Of a stretch of DNA of 64,000 bases, positions 9,585 to 19,103 are shown piece after piece. Both the position numbers and the translations under genes were made by a program. The number at the start of each line of letters is the position of its first letter. The first letter of the stretch is position 1. Below the pieces are notes generated by a model that did not search any database, was not told the DNA's origin, and saw only the letters and a list, made by a program, of their open reading frames with translations. Origin of the DNA: Solirubrobacteraceae bacterium (GTDB taxonomy: Bacteria; Actinomycetota; Thermoleophilia; Solirubrobacterales; Solirubrobacteraceae); NCBI GenBank assembly GCA_024711025.1, contig JANJTP010000028.1, positions 1-64,000 on the forward strand, written 5' to 3'.

Positions 9585-10754
9585 TCAGCCCTTCACACGG
9601 ACTCCCGTGATCCCCTGGACGACGAAGTTCATGCCCAGGAGTCCATCGAGATCCAGCGACTGGCCGTCCTCGACGGCGACCTTGCCGTCGACGTCCGTGA
9701 TCGGCCCGGTGAACACCTGCTTCTCACCGCTCTTGAACGCCTTCTCCATGTCGGCGATCTTCTGCTGGTCAGCCGCGCTGATCTTCTCCTTGAAGGCATC
9801 GCCCCAAGCCATGGTGACGCCGTCCTTCTGCATGTCCGCGTAGAGGAACTGCGATGTCCACTGGTCGTTGAGAATCGAGTCGATGAGCGTGGTCAGCACG
9901 CCGTCCCAATTCCACATCGGAGTCGCCAGGAACGTCTTCGGCGCCGTCTTGCGAGTGTCGGTGCCCGTCCCCACCCAATACACGCCCTTGCGCTGAGCGG
10001 CGGTGTCGATGGCGCGATCGTCGAGGAACCGGGCGACGACGTTGGCGCCCTTCGACATCACGGCCTGCGCCGCCTGCACGTCCTTGGAGGGGTCGAACCA
10101 CGAGTTCGTCAGCACGCCGCTCACCTTGATGCTCGGATCGATGCTCTGCGCTCCGAGCGCGAAGCCGTTGATCTCGCGTAGCACGAACGGGACCGCGAAC
10201 GGCACGACGGCACCGATCGTCTTCCCCTTGCTGGCTGCCGCGGCGGCCATGCCGGCGAGGTAGTAGCCCTGCTCGGGGGCAACGTCCACGCCGCTGAAGT
10301 TCGCGAGCCCCGGGCTCTTCCACTGCGACTGGATGAAGTAGACGTCCGGGTGCTTCTTGGCGGCCTTGAGCAGGGGCGGACCCTGGCCATAGGAGACACC
10401 GATGACGACGTCGGCGCCGTCCGCCACGACGCCGTCGACGATGTTGACGGTCTCCTCGGTGTCCGGGACCGAGACCTTGTAGCTCGTCTTCACCTTGCCG
10501 CCGAAGTGCTCCTCGATCTTGTTGCGAGCCCGTTCCCACGACTCGTTCCAGCCGCCGTCGTTCGGGGTCTCCGATTGGAAGAGGACGACGACGTTGAGTG
10601 GGTTGCTCGCGTCGTACTTCGCCGACGCCGGCTTGGCGCCCGTAGCCTCCTTCTCGGCCGTGGTGCTGGTCGTCCCGCATGCAGCGATCACCAGGGCGGC
10701 CGCAACGCCCACTGCGCCTACTGAGAGCCTTCGAAGGCTCCTTAAGTCTCTCAT
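9585..10754 (-). CDS. BMP family ABC transporter substrate-binding lipoprotein (nucleoside/purine uptake)
   Basis: MRDLRSLRRLSVGAVGVAAALVIAACGTT lipobox followed by a BMP/Med-type periplasmic domain; directly adjacent to two permeases and an ATPase. Confidence 0.9.
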   Translation of the reverse strand: MRDLRSLRRLSVGAVGVAAALVIAACGTTSTTAEKEATGAKPASAKYDASNPLNVVVLFQSETPNDGGWNESWERARNKIEEHFGGKVKTSYKVSVPDTEETVNIVDGVVADGADVVIGVSYGQGPPLLKAAKKHPDVYFIQSQWKSPGLANFSGVDVAPEQGYYLAGMAAAAASKGKTIGAVVPFAVPFVLREINGFALGAQSIDPSIKVSGVLTNSWFDPSKDVQAAQAVMSKGANVVARFLDDRAIDTAAQRKGVYWVGTGTDTRKTAPKTFLATPMWNWDGVLTTLIDSILNDQWTSQFLYADMQKDGVTMAWGDAFKEKISAADQQKIADMEKAFKSGEKQVFTGPITDVDGKVAVEDGQSLDLDGLLGMNFVVQGITGVRVKG

Positions 10755-10824
10755 AATGCTTCTCCTCCCTGCTGTTGGTTGTGTGCCACTGCCTCTCGCG
10801 GAGCGGCCGGCCGCTCCGTACGCC

Positions 10825-11781
10825 TCACTCACCGCGCATATACGCCGTGCCGAGCGCTGCCGGCGCATTCAGGCGGCCGCGCGCCCAGGCACTCGACACG
10901 AGCACGAGGACCACGATCGTCATCAGGTACGGCAGCGCCGAGAAGAGCTCGGGCGGAAGAGACACGTTGCGCGCCTGCAGATTGGGCCCCAGCGCAGCGA
11001 TGCCGCCGAACAGATACGCGCCGACGACGACCAGCTCAGGCCGCCAGAAGGCGAGCACCACCATCGCCAACGCGATCCATCCGGCCCCCGCGGTGATTCC
11101 GTTCGACCAGTTCCCGCTCAGCGCGAGCGTGTAGAAGGCTCCCGCGACTCCGGCGAAGACGCCGCCCGCAACCGTGTGCACGTACCGGTATCCCGTGACG
11201 CTGATGCCCATGGCGTCCGCCGCGGCGGGATCCTCGCCGACCGCCCGCAGGTGCAGGCCGGCCCGCGTGCGGTAGAGGTAGTAGGCGACGGCCGCGACGA
11301 GCACCCACGAGCCGTACACGAACAACGTGTGATGGAACAGGACTGGGCCGAGGATCGGCAGGTCGCTCAGCCCGAAGAGGTTGATCGCCTCGAACTGATG
11401 GCGCGCCGCCTGACCGGTGAGATGCTGAGAGTCGCCGATGTAGGACGAGAGCCCGATGGCGCCGCCGAAGATGGTGAGCGCCAGGCCGGAGACGATCTGG
11501 TTCGCGCGCAGCGTCACCGTCAGGAATGCGTGGATGAGACCCATTCCGCCGCCGACGACGCCGGCCGCGACGACCGCCACGAGCAGCGCCGTCCAGCCTG
11601 CGCCGCCGATCCGCTGGGAAACCAGGAAGCCGGAGACGGCGCCCACCAGCATCATTCCCTCGACTCCGAGATTGAGAATGCCCGACCGCTCCGCCAGGAG
11701 CTCCCCCAACGCGGCGATCAGCAGCGGCGTTCCGAAGAGCACCGCCGAAGCGAGCAGCTGGACGACAAGTCCGTCGTTCAC
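10825..11781 (-). CDS. ABC transporter permease (NupQ-like)
   Basis: GTG start VNDGLVVQLLASAVLFGTPLLIAALGELLAERSGILNLGVEGMMLVGAVSGF; classic BMP-type permease motif ERSGILNLGVEGMML. Confidence 0.9.
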   Translation of the reverse strand: MNDGLVVQLLASAVLFGTPLLIAALGELLAERSGILNLGVEGMMLVGAVSGFLVSQRIGGAGWTALLVAVVAAGVVGGGMGLIHAFLTVTLRANQIVSGLALTIFGGAIGLSSYIGDSQHLTGQAARHQFEAINLFGLSDLPILGPVLFHHTLFVYGSWVLVAAVAYYLYRTRAGLHLRAVGEDPAAADAMGISVTGYRYVHTVAGGVFAGVAGAFYTLALSGNWSNGITAGAGWIALAMVVLAFWRPELVVVGAYLFGGIAALGPNLQARNVSLPPELFSALPYLMTIVVLVLVSSAWARGRLNAPAALGTAYMRGE

Positions 11782-12998
11782 AGGATCCTCCCCGTACCCA
11801 TGTCCACTTCCGCGCCCCCTTGTCCGGCCCCCTCGCCGGCGATGCCGTCGACGCGCGGGGCGGGTGCCGTGGAATCGCTCGCGACGACGCTCGCGAGCGC
11901 GCGGCTGCCGCGGCCGACGCGAATCCGGTAGCGGCTGAGCACCTCTCCGCCGAGGGCACAGAAGAGGATGATCCCCTCGATCATCCCCACGAGTCCCTGC
12001 GGAAAGTCCGAGCCCGCCAGGCTCAGGCCCGCGTTGGCGAGCGCGCCCATGAAGAGGGCGGCGAGGATGACCCCGATCGGGTTGTAGCGGGCGAGCGCCG
12101 CGACGACGATCCCGGTGTAGCCATACGCGGCGCCCTGCAGACCCTTGGGATCCAGCTGGTGGGCGAAGTCGCCGACCTGGCTCACGCCGGCCAGGCCCGC
12201 AAGCGCGCCCGAGAGGACCATCACGAGCACGAACGCCCGCTTCGTGCGGATGCCGGCGTAGAGCGCCGCTCGCGGGGAGTCGGACACTACCCGCAGCCGG
12301 AACCCGAAACGCGTCGAGCGGATCGTGACGAACAGCCCCACGGCGCAGGCGATGCCCACCAGGAAGCCCAGCGGCAGAACGACGCCGGGTGCCAGAAAGC
12401 CCGGCCACCAGGAGGTCGCGGCGATCTCCTTGCCCTGGGGGAAGACCTGGGCGCCGGGGCTGGTGAGGTCGCGCCAGTAGCTTCCCGAGCCGAAGATCAG
12501 GTAGTACCCCAGCAGCGCCGCGACGTAGTTGAGCATCAGCGAGGTGAGGATCTCGTTGGTGTTCAGGTGGGCGCGCAGCAGCCCGGGGATCGCCGCCCAG
12601 AGGGCGCCGCCCGCCATGCCGGCCAGGCACATCGCCGGCAGCGCGACGGCCAGCCCCTGCCCCCCGACGACAAGGCCGGCCCCGGCGGCGGCGATGGCGC
12701 CGATGTAGAGCTGGCCCTCGCCGCCGATGTTCCACGCGCGCATGCGGAACGCGATCGCGGCGGCCAGCCCCGTCAGCAGGAGGGGCGTCGCCGTGATCAT
12801 CGTCGCGGACAGCGCTCCGTCGCGGGTGATGCTGGCCTGCGCCATCTGCCGGTAGGTGCTGATCGGATCGCGTCCCGTGGCGGCGAGGAAGATCGCTGCA
12901 AGCAGGAGCGCGACGACGCCGGCCGCGGCCGGCACCGCCAGCATGAGCCAGCGGGGCGTGGCGAGCCGGCGCTCGAGGCGGATCAGGTCGGCGGTCAT
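11778..12998 (-). CDS. ABC transporter permease (NupP-like)
   Basis: MTADLIRLERRLATPRWLMLAVPAAAGVVALLLAAIFLAATGRDPISTYRQM...FRMRAWNIGGEGQLYIGAIAAAG. Confidence 0.9.
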   Translation of the reverse strand: MTADLIRLERRLATPRWLMLAVPAAAGVVALLLAAIFLAATGRDPISTYRQMAQASITRDGALSATMITATPLLLTGLAAAIAFRMRAWNIGGEGQLYIGAIAAAGAGLVVGGQGLAVALPAMCLAGMAGGALWAAIPGLLRAHLNTNEILTSLMLNYVAALLGYYLIFGSGSYWRDLTSPGAQVFPQGKEIAATSWWPGFLAPGVVLPLGFLVGIACAVGLFVTIRSTRFGFRLRVVSDSPRAALYAGIRTKRAFVLVMVLSGALAGLAGVSQVGDFAHQLDPKGLQGAAYGYTGIVVAALARYNPIGVILAALFMGALANAGLSLAGSDFPQGLVGMIEGIILFCALGGEVLSRYRIRVGRGSRALASVVASDSTAPAPRVDGIAGEGAGQGGAEVDMGTGRIL

Positions 12999-14623
12999 GC
13001 CGTGACTCCGCCCATCAGGAGCCCGATCTCCTCGACGTCGGTGCTGCCGACGCTCACGACGCCGGTCACCCGACCGGCGCACATGACGGCAATCCGGTCG
13101 CAGAGGTCCATGAGCTCCTCCAAATCCTCGCTGATCAGCATCACGGCGACCCCGTGCTCGGCCGCCTCGATCAGGAAGGCGCGGACCGCGGCCATGGCCG
13201 CGACGTCCAGTCCCCGCGTCGGCGCCGCGATGACAAGCACCCTGGGGTCCGACGAGAGCTCGCGCGCGAGCAGGACCTTCTGCGCGTTGCCGCCCGACAG
13301 CTGGCGGACGAGCGTCCGCGGCTGGCCCCTGATGTCGAAGCTCTCCACGAGCGCCTCGGCGTGGGCGATGCCGTTCGACCTGCGAATGAACGGCCCGCGC
13401 CAGCACGCCCCCTTGCCGGCTCTGAGCAGGAGGTTCTCCCAGAGCTCCATGCCGGGCGCGAGCCCGACCCCCATCCGGTCCTCCGGCACGTAGGCGACGC
13501 CCCGCTTGGCGGCGTTCAGGGGCGAGCCGCTGGCGAGCTCGCGGCCATCGAGGGCGACGGTGCCGGCGCTGCGCGGGCGTACGCCGGTCACCACCTCGGC
13601 CAGCTCGCGCTGACCGTTGCCGGCGACCCCGGCTATTCCGAGGACCTCGCCGGGCAGAACCGCGAGCGAGACCTCCTTGACGGCGGGAGCCCCGTGGTCG
13701 CCATCGGCGCTCACGTCGATGAGACGCAGCAGCGGCTCGTCGCCGACGCGCCCGCGTCGCTCAGGGCGGCGACCGAGCTCGATCTCCCGACCGACCATCA
13801 TGCGCGCGAGCCCCTTCGCGTCGGTGACCCCGTCGCCGACGTCCACGGTGCCGATGTTGCGGCCCTGGCGGAGCACCGTGACGCGATCGCAGACCGCCAG
13901 GACCTCAGGCAGCTTGTGCGAGATGAAGACGACCGAGCCGCCGTGCTCGACCATGCGCCGCAGACTCTCGAAGAGCCGCTCGGCCTCCTGCGGCGTGAGC
14001 ACCGTCGTGGGCTCGTCGAGAATCAGCGTGTGCGCCCCCCGGTAGAGCGTCTTGAGGATCTCCACGCGCTGACGCTCGCCGACCGACAGCTGCCAGATCT
14101 GCGCGCGGGGGTGGACGAACATGTCGAAGCGCTCCGCCGCGGCCGCCACCTCGTCCTCGATCTGGGCGCGGCTCAGGCGCATGCGCCGGCCCGCCTTCCA
14201 GCCGAGGACGACGTTCTCGGCGACGGTCATGTTGTCGACCAGGCTGAAGTGCTGGTGGACCATGAAGACGCCGCTCGCGTGCGCATCTGCCGGCGAGTGC
14301 AGGCGAGCCTCGGCGCCGTCGAGGATCACGGACCCCTCGTCGGGTCGGTAGAGGCCCGTGAGGATCTTGCAGAGAGTCGTCTTGCCGGAGCCGTTCTCGC
14401 CGAGGAGCGCGTGGACTTCGCCTCGTCGGAGCGCAAAGTCGACCTGGTCGTTTGCGATGACGCCGGGAAACCGCTTCGTGACGCCGCTGGCGCCTAGCAC
14501 CACGCCGCTGTCCGCAGACTCGTGTTCTCCCCGCACGAATACCTCTCCCCCGGCTCGATGTGCGAGCGGGCCGGGCTCGTCGTCATCGCCTGGCTCGCCT
14601 TGCGCGGCGACCAGGCGCTCCAC
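12995..14623 (-). CDS. ABC transporter ATP-binding protein, double ATPase (NupO-like); true start probably near 14540
   Basis: GVTKRFPGVIANDQVDFALRRGEVHALLGENGSGKTTLCKILTGLYRPDEG (Walker A) with two ABC domains (second: LVRQLSGGNAQKVLLARELSSDPRVLVIAAPTRGLD). Confidence 0.92.
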   Translation of the reverse strand: MERLVAAQGEPGDDDEPGPLAHRAGGEVFVRGEHESADSGVVLGASGVTKRFPGVIANDQVDFALRRGEVHALLGENGSGKTTLCKILTGLYRPDEGSVILDGAEARLHSPADAHASGVFMVHQHFSLVDNMTVAENVVLGWKAGRRMRLSRAQIEDEVAAAAERFDMFVHPRAQIWQLSVGERQRVEILKTLYRGAHTLILDEPTTVLTPQEAERLFESLRRMVEHGGSVVFISHKLPEVLAVCDRVTVLRQGRNIGTVDVGDGVTDAKGLARMMVGREIELGRRPERRGRVGDEPLLRLIDVSADGDHGAPAVKEVSLAVLPGEVLGIAGVAGNGQRELAEVVTGVRPRSAGTVALDGRELASGSPLNAAKRGVAYVPEDRMGVGLAPGMELWENLLLRAGKGACWRGPFIRRSNGIAHAEALVESFDIRGQPRTLVRQLSGGNAQKVLLARELSSDPRVLVIAAPTRGLDVAAMAAVRAFLIEAAEHGVAVMLISEDLEELMDLCDRIAVMCAGRVTGVVSVGSTDVEEIGLLMGGVTA

Positions 14624-14665
14624 CTGAAGTCGCGAAAGGTAGCCGCCGGGCTACTTACCTGTCAA

Positions 14666-14690
14666 GACTTGGCTACTTGGCAGACAAGTC
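14666..14690. promoter_or_regulatory. candidate GntR operator: inverted repeat GACTTG-N13-CAAGTC in divergent intergenic region
   Basis: Arms at 14666-14671 and 14685-14690, between the minus-strand transporter/XDH cluster and the plus-strand GntR gene. Confidence 0.4.
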
Positions 14691-14696
14691 GATAGA

Positions 14697-15482
14697 GTGC
14701 GCGCCGTGAGCCCCAACCGACATGCCTCCGCCGCCCCGCGACCGGCTATGCGACGCCGCCTTCTGGTCGACGAGGTCCGCGACACGCTCGCGCGGGAGCT
14801 GATCCTGAGCGGAGCCGTGCCCGCCGGTGAGCTGCTGCCCAGCGAGAGCGAGCTGACGGCGCGCTACGGCGTCTCCCGGGTCACCTTGCGCCAGAGCATG
14901 CGCAGCCTGCAGGACGCGGGCCTCATCTCCAGTCGCCAGGGGGTGGGCTGGACGGTGCTGCCCGGCCCGGAGATCCTGCAGCCACGACTCGACGTTCTCG
15001 CCTCGCTCGAGAGCTTCGCCCGCGAGGCTGGGACGCAGGTCGAGAGCGCCGACGTCGAGTGGCTCGAGACGACTGCGCAGGCGGAAGAGAGTCGCCGCCT
15101 GCAGATCCCGGTCGGCCATCCGATCCTCGTCGTCCGTCGCGTCAAGGTGCTCTCGGGCACCCGCGTCGGGTGCCTCATCGACACGATCCCGGTCGGAGGC
15201 GTCGCATTCGACGTCCTGCGCGCGGAATTCGCCGGCTCCGTGCTCGACATCCTCATGGCGCACGAGGAGATCGGGCTGGAGTACTCCGACACCGAGATCC
15301 GAGCCGTCAACCTCTCCGAGGACATCGCCCGGCGGCTCAGCGTCCAAGCCGGCGGAGCCGCCCTCTACACCGACTCGCTCGCGCGCACCGCCGACGGGGC
15401 GATCATCGAGTGGGCGCAGGGCTGGCTGCTCCCCGAGCACTTCACGTTCCACATCCGCCGGCGCCGCCAGGTTGGCTACTGA
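14697..15482 (+). CDS. GntR family (UTRA domain) transcriptional regulator
   Basis: RRRLLVDEVRDTLARELILSGAVPAGELLPSESELTARYGVSRVTLRQSMRSLQDAGLISSRQGVGWTV. Confidence 0.92.
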   Translation: MRAVSPNRHASAAPRPAMRRRLLVDEVRDTLARELILSGAVPAGELLPSESELTARYGVSRVTLRQSMRSLQDAGLISSRQGVGWTVLPGPEILQPRLDVLASLESFAREAGTQVESADVEWLETTAQAEESRRLQIPVGHPILVVRRVKVLSGTRVGCLIDTIPVGGVAFDVLRAEFAGSVLDILMAHEEIGLEYSDTEIRAVNLSEDIARRLSVQAGGAALYTDSLARTADGAIIEWAQGWLLPEHFTFHIRRRRQVGY

Positions 15483-15513
15483 CGCCCAAACCCGAGTGCA
15501 AAGGAGCCGCGCC

Positions 15514-16677
15514 GTGACGGTATCGGAGGCACACGCCGCTGCTGGGGAGGTCGCCGGACTTCTCCAAGCACTCGTTTGCGCCCCGTCGCCCAATCCGCCC
15601 GGCGACGAGCGTGCCGCGATGACGGTCGTGCGGGACTACCTGGGTCGGGTCCCCGGGATCGAGATCGAAGATGTGGGAGTCACTCCTGAGCGACCGATGC
15701 TCGTCGCAACGCTGCACGGCGGCGCCGGACCCGGTCGCACGATCCTCTTCGGCGGCCACATCGACACGGTTCCGGCGGGAGACGGCTGGACGCGAGAGCC
15801 GTTCGGAGGCGAGATCTCTGCAGGGCGCCTCTTCGGCCGCGGGGCCAGCGACATGAAGGGCGGCATCGCCGGCTTCCTCGTGGCGCTGCGCCAGCTGGCC
15901 GCGCGGCGCAGCGAATGGTGCGGCACGATCGTCGCCCACGTCGTCCCCGACGAGGAGCCCGGCGGCCAGCTCGGAGCCGAGCTGCTGCTGAAGAGCGGGC
16001 GTATCACCGGCGATGCCGCGATCATCGCCGAGCCCAGCGGGCTGGCAGTCTTCCGCGCCCAGAAGGGCAATCTCTTCGCCACCGTCACCTTCGAGGGACG
16101 CTCGGCCCACGGCAGCACGCCCGAGCTCGGCGACAACGCCGTCAGCCACGCGGCACGCTTCGCGCTGGACGTCGAGCAGCGGCTCGCTCCGCTGCTCGCT
16201 CAGCGGCGGCACGAGCTGGTCGGTCGCGCCAGCATCAGCGTCGGCACGATCCGCGGAGGCGTGCGCACGAACGTGGTGCCGGACGAGTGCGTGCTGACCG
16301 TCGATCGCCGCGTCCTGCCGAGCGAGGATCTCGAGCAGGCGACCAGCGAGCTGTCGCGCTTCATCGACGGCCGCGGCGTCGTCACCTTCGATCACATCGG
16401 CGCGGCCTTCGAGACTCCGGCCGAACACTGGCTCGTCCAGGCCGCCGTCGACGTCGTCAACGAGGTTCGCGGCGGCGAGGTGCCGGTCGGCGGGCTCGTC
16501 GGATCGTCCGACGCCCGCTTCTATGCCGCGGGCGCGGGCATCCCGACGATCATCATCGGTCCGGGAACGATGGACCAGGCCCATGTGCCCGACGAGTCGG
16601 TCGACATCGATCTGCTGATCTCCAGCGTGGCGGTGTACCGCGAGCTCGCGCTGCGCCTGCTCGGCGCCGGCCGATGA
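15514..16677 (+). CDS. M20 family metallopeptidase/deacylase (ArgE/DapE type)
   Basis: VTVSEAHAAAGEVAGLLQALVCAPSPNPPGDE...ILFGGHIDTVPAGDGWTREPFGGEISAGRLFGRGASDMKGGIAGFL; GTG start preceded by AAGGAG. Confidence 0.88.
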   Translation: MTVSEAHAAAGEVAGLLQALVCAPSPNPPGDERAAMTVVRDYLGRVPGIEIEDVGVTPERPMLVATLHGGAGPGRTILFGGHIDTVPAGDGWTREPFGGEISAGRLFGRGASDMKGGIAGFLVALRQLAARRSEWCGTIVAHVVPDEEPGGQLGAELLLKSGRITGDAAIIAEPSGLAVFRAQKGNLFATVTFEGRSAHGSTPELGDNAVSHAARFALDVEQRLAPLLAQRRHELVGRASISVGTIRGGVRTNVVPDECVLTVDRRVLPSEDLEQATSELSRFIDGRGVVTFDHIGAAFETPAEHWLVQAAVDVVNEVRGGEVPVGGLVGSSDARFYAAGAGIPTIIIGPGTMDQAHVPDESVDIDLLISSVAVYRELALRLLGAGR

Positions 16678-18104
16678 GCTTCGACGTCGTCGTCAGCGGT
16701 GGCCTGGTCGTGCGCCGCGAGGGCGTCGACGAGGCCGACGTCGGGATCGCGGACGGGCGGGTCGCCGCGATCGAGCGCGACCTGGGCGCCGGCACGCGCG
16801 AGACGATCGACGCCCACGGGCTGGTCGTCCTCCCCGGAGTCGTCGATGCGCACGTCCACCTCAACGATCCCGGGCGGACGAGCTGGGAGGGCTTCGACAC
16901 CGGCACCAGGGCGCTCGCCGCCGGCGGCTCGACGACCGCGATCGACATGCCGCTCAACTCGATCCCGGCGACCGTCGACGCGGCGGGGGTGCTCGCCAAG
17001 CTCGGTGCCGCCCACGGCCGCGCCCATGTCGACTTCGCGCTCTGGGGCGGGCTCGTGCCGGGGAACCTCGACCGGCTCACGGATCTCGCCGAGCTCGGGG
17101 TGGTCGGCTTCAAGGCCTTCATGCCGACGACCGGGATCGACGACTTCCTGGCCTGCGACGACATCACGCTGTTCGAGGGAATGGCACGGGCCGCCGAGCT
17201 GGGGCTGCCGGTCGCCGTCCACGCCGAGTCGGATGCGATCACCTCGGCGCTGACCGCGCGAGCGCGCGCCCGCGGCGCCCGGGGCGTGGCCGACTTCCTC
17301 GCCTCGCGGCCGGTCGTCTCCGAGGCCGAGGCCGTGGCGCGGGCGGTGGCGCTCGCGGAGGCGAGCGGCTGCTCCCTCCACGTGGTGCACGTCTCGAGCG
17401 CGCGTGCGCTCGCGGAGGTGCTCGCTGGCAGCGCCCGCGGCGTCGACGTGACCTGCGAGACCTGCCCCCACTACCTCGTCTTCAGCGAGGAGGACCTCGA
17501 GCGCCTTGGCGCCCTCGTCAAGTGTACGCCGCCGCTGCGCACGGTCGCCGACGTCGACGCGCTGTGGTGCGCGCTCGCCGACGGGCGCCTCGAGATGGTC
17601 GCCTCGGACCACTCCCCCGCGCCGTTGGCCCTCAAGCAGGCCGAGGACTTCTTCGACGTGTGGGGCGGCATCTCGGGCTGCCAGCTGCTGCTGACGCTGA
17701 TGCTCGGTGAGGGTCATCACAAGCGGGGCCTGGCGCTCGAGCGGCTGGCGGAGGTGACGGCCCGCTTTCCGGCGCGCCGCTTCCGCCTGCCGAGCAAGGG
17801 CGAGATCGCGGTCGGTGCCGACGCCGACCTGGCGCTCGTCGATCTGGGTGCCGAGCGTCGCATCGCGCTCGACGAGCTTCTCGTCCGCCACCCGGACACC
17901 TGTCCGTATGTCGGGCGCGAGGCGCGTGGGCGGGTGGCTCGCACGATCCTCCGCGGCGTGACGATCGCCCGGGACGGCGTCGTGGTCGCCGAGGCCGCCG
18001 GGCGGCATGTACGGGCCCAGGCACCGCTCGGCACGGCCCGCCTGCAGCGGGCGCCGGCCGAGGCATCCGAGGAAACGATCCGAACGGAGGAGCCGGATGG
18101 CTGA
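16674..18104 (+). CDS. allB: allantoinase (cyclic amidohydrolase)
   Basis: MSFDVVVSGGLVVRREGVDEADVGIADGRVAAIERD...VVLPGVVDAHVHLNDPGRTSWEGFDTGTRALAAGGSTTAIDMPLNSIPATV; ATGA overlap with the preceding stop. Confidence 0.93.
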   Translation: MSFDVVVSGGLVVRREGVDEADVGIADGRVAAIERDLGAGTRETIDAHGLVVLPGVVDAHVHLNDPGRTSWEGFDTGTRALAAGGSTTAIDMPLNSIPATVDAAGVLAKLGAAHGRAHVDFALWGGLVPGNLDRLTDLAELGVVGFKAFMPTTGIDDFLACDDITLFEGMARAAELGLPVAVHAESDAITSALTARARARGARGVADFLASRPVVSEAEAVARAVALAEASGCSLHVVHVSSARALAEVLAGSARGVDVTCETCPHYLVFSEEDLERLGALVKCTPPLRTVADVDALWCALADGRLEMVASDHSPAPLALKQAEDFFDVWGGISGCQLLLTLMLGEGHHKRGLALERLAEVTARFPARRFRLPSKGEIAVGADADLALVDLGAERRIALDELLVRHPDTCPYVGREARGRVARTILRGVTIARDGVVVAEAAGRHVRAQAPLGTARLQRAPAEASEETIRTEEPDG

Positions 18105-18951
18105 CCGGATCTCGTTGCGCACACTCAGCGAGCTGGCGCGGGAGCCGTTCGTCGAGCTTCTGGGGCCCGTGTTCGAGCACAGCCCATGGATCGCCGAGCA
18201 GGCATTCGACGAGCGCCCCTTCGCGTCGCGGGCCGAGCTTCACTCCACTATGTGCCGGATCCTCGCCCAGGCGTCGCTGGAGCGGCGCGTGGCGATCATC
18301 GCTGCCCACCCCGATCTGGCGGTCGGACGGGACATGACCGAGGAATCGGTGTCGGAGCAGCAGTCCGCGGGGCTGGATCGCCTCGACGTCGAGTTGAAGC
18401 GCCGACTGGTGGGCGCCAATGAGGAGTACCGGTCGCGCTTCGGCTTCTCGTGCATCGTCTGCGTGCGCCGCGCGGGCACGCTCGATGCCATCTTGGCGGC
18501 GATCGAGCGTCGTACCGACAGCACGCGCGACGAGCAGATCGACGAGAACATCGGCGAGATATGCGCGATAGCCGGGCTGCGCCTGGCGGACCTGGTCGCG
18601 GCGGGATGGGTGACGACGCACGTCCTCGACACCGCTCGCGGGGAGCCGGGCGCCGGGATGGAGGTGACGATCGCCGCCATCGAGGACGGCGCGGCACGGA
18701 CCCTGAAGACGCTCGTCACCAACGCCGACGGCCGGACCGACGAGCCGCTGCTCTCGGAGGACGAGTTCGCGCCGGGCCGGTACGAGGTCCGCTTCCGGGT
18801 CGGCCCATACTTCGAGCGCCGCGGCGTGCCGACCTCCTCGCCGCCCTATCTCGACGAGGTGCCGATCCGCGTCCACCTCGCCGAGGACGCCCATTACCAC
18901 GTGCCGCTGATCGTCTCGCCCTGGGGCTACACGACCTACCGCGGGAGCTGA
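18097..18951 (+). CDS. bifunctional OHCU decarboxylase (N-term) / 5-hydroxyisourate hydrolase (C-term) fusion
   Basis: N-term: FEHSPWIAEQAFDERPF...AAHPDLA...EQQSAGLD...ANEEYRSRFGFSCIVCVR (UraD). C-term: VTTHVLDTARGEPGAGMEV...HYHVPLIVSPWGYTTYRGS (transthyretin-like HIUase signature YRGS). SD GGAGGAG. Confidence 0.95.
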   Translation: MADRISLRTLSELAREPFVELLGPVFEHSPWIAEQAFDERPFASRAELHSTMCRILAQASLERRVAIIAAHPDLAVGRDMTEESVSEQQSAGLDRLDVELKRRLVGANEEYRSRFGFSCIVCVRRAGTLDAILAAIERRTDSTRDEQIDENIGEICAIAGLRLADLVAAGWVTTHVLDTARGEPGAGMEVTIAAIEDGAARTLKTLVTNADGRTDEPLLSEDEFAPGRYEVRFRVGPYFERRGVPTSSPPYLDEVPIRVHLAEDAHYHVPLIVSPWGYTTYRGS

Positions 18952-19029
18952 TCGCGGAGCCTCGACGGGCCCATCGGACCGGATCCGCAGGAGCCCGCAC
19001 GCCGTATCGCGGGAGCTGATCGCCGAGCC
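18940..19029. repeat. direct repeat (about 22 bp, one mismatch, 68-bp period) duplicating the uraD-uraH stop region
   Basis: CGCGGGAGCTGATCGCGGAGCC at 18940 and CGCGGGAGCTGATCGCCGAGCC at 19008. Confidence 0.8.
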
Positions 19030-19103
19030 GGTCCACTGGCGGCCTCGGTGGCGGCCCTGCCCGGTCCGGGCGCCCGATCCGGGCCGGGCCGGCGGACGCC
19101 GCC

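Noticed and set aside
15514-16677. Naming the M20 gene allC
   Set aside because: Motifs fit ArgE/DapE-type M20 members better than allantoate amidohydrolase; context alone is insufficient.
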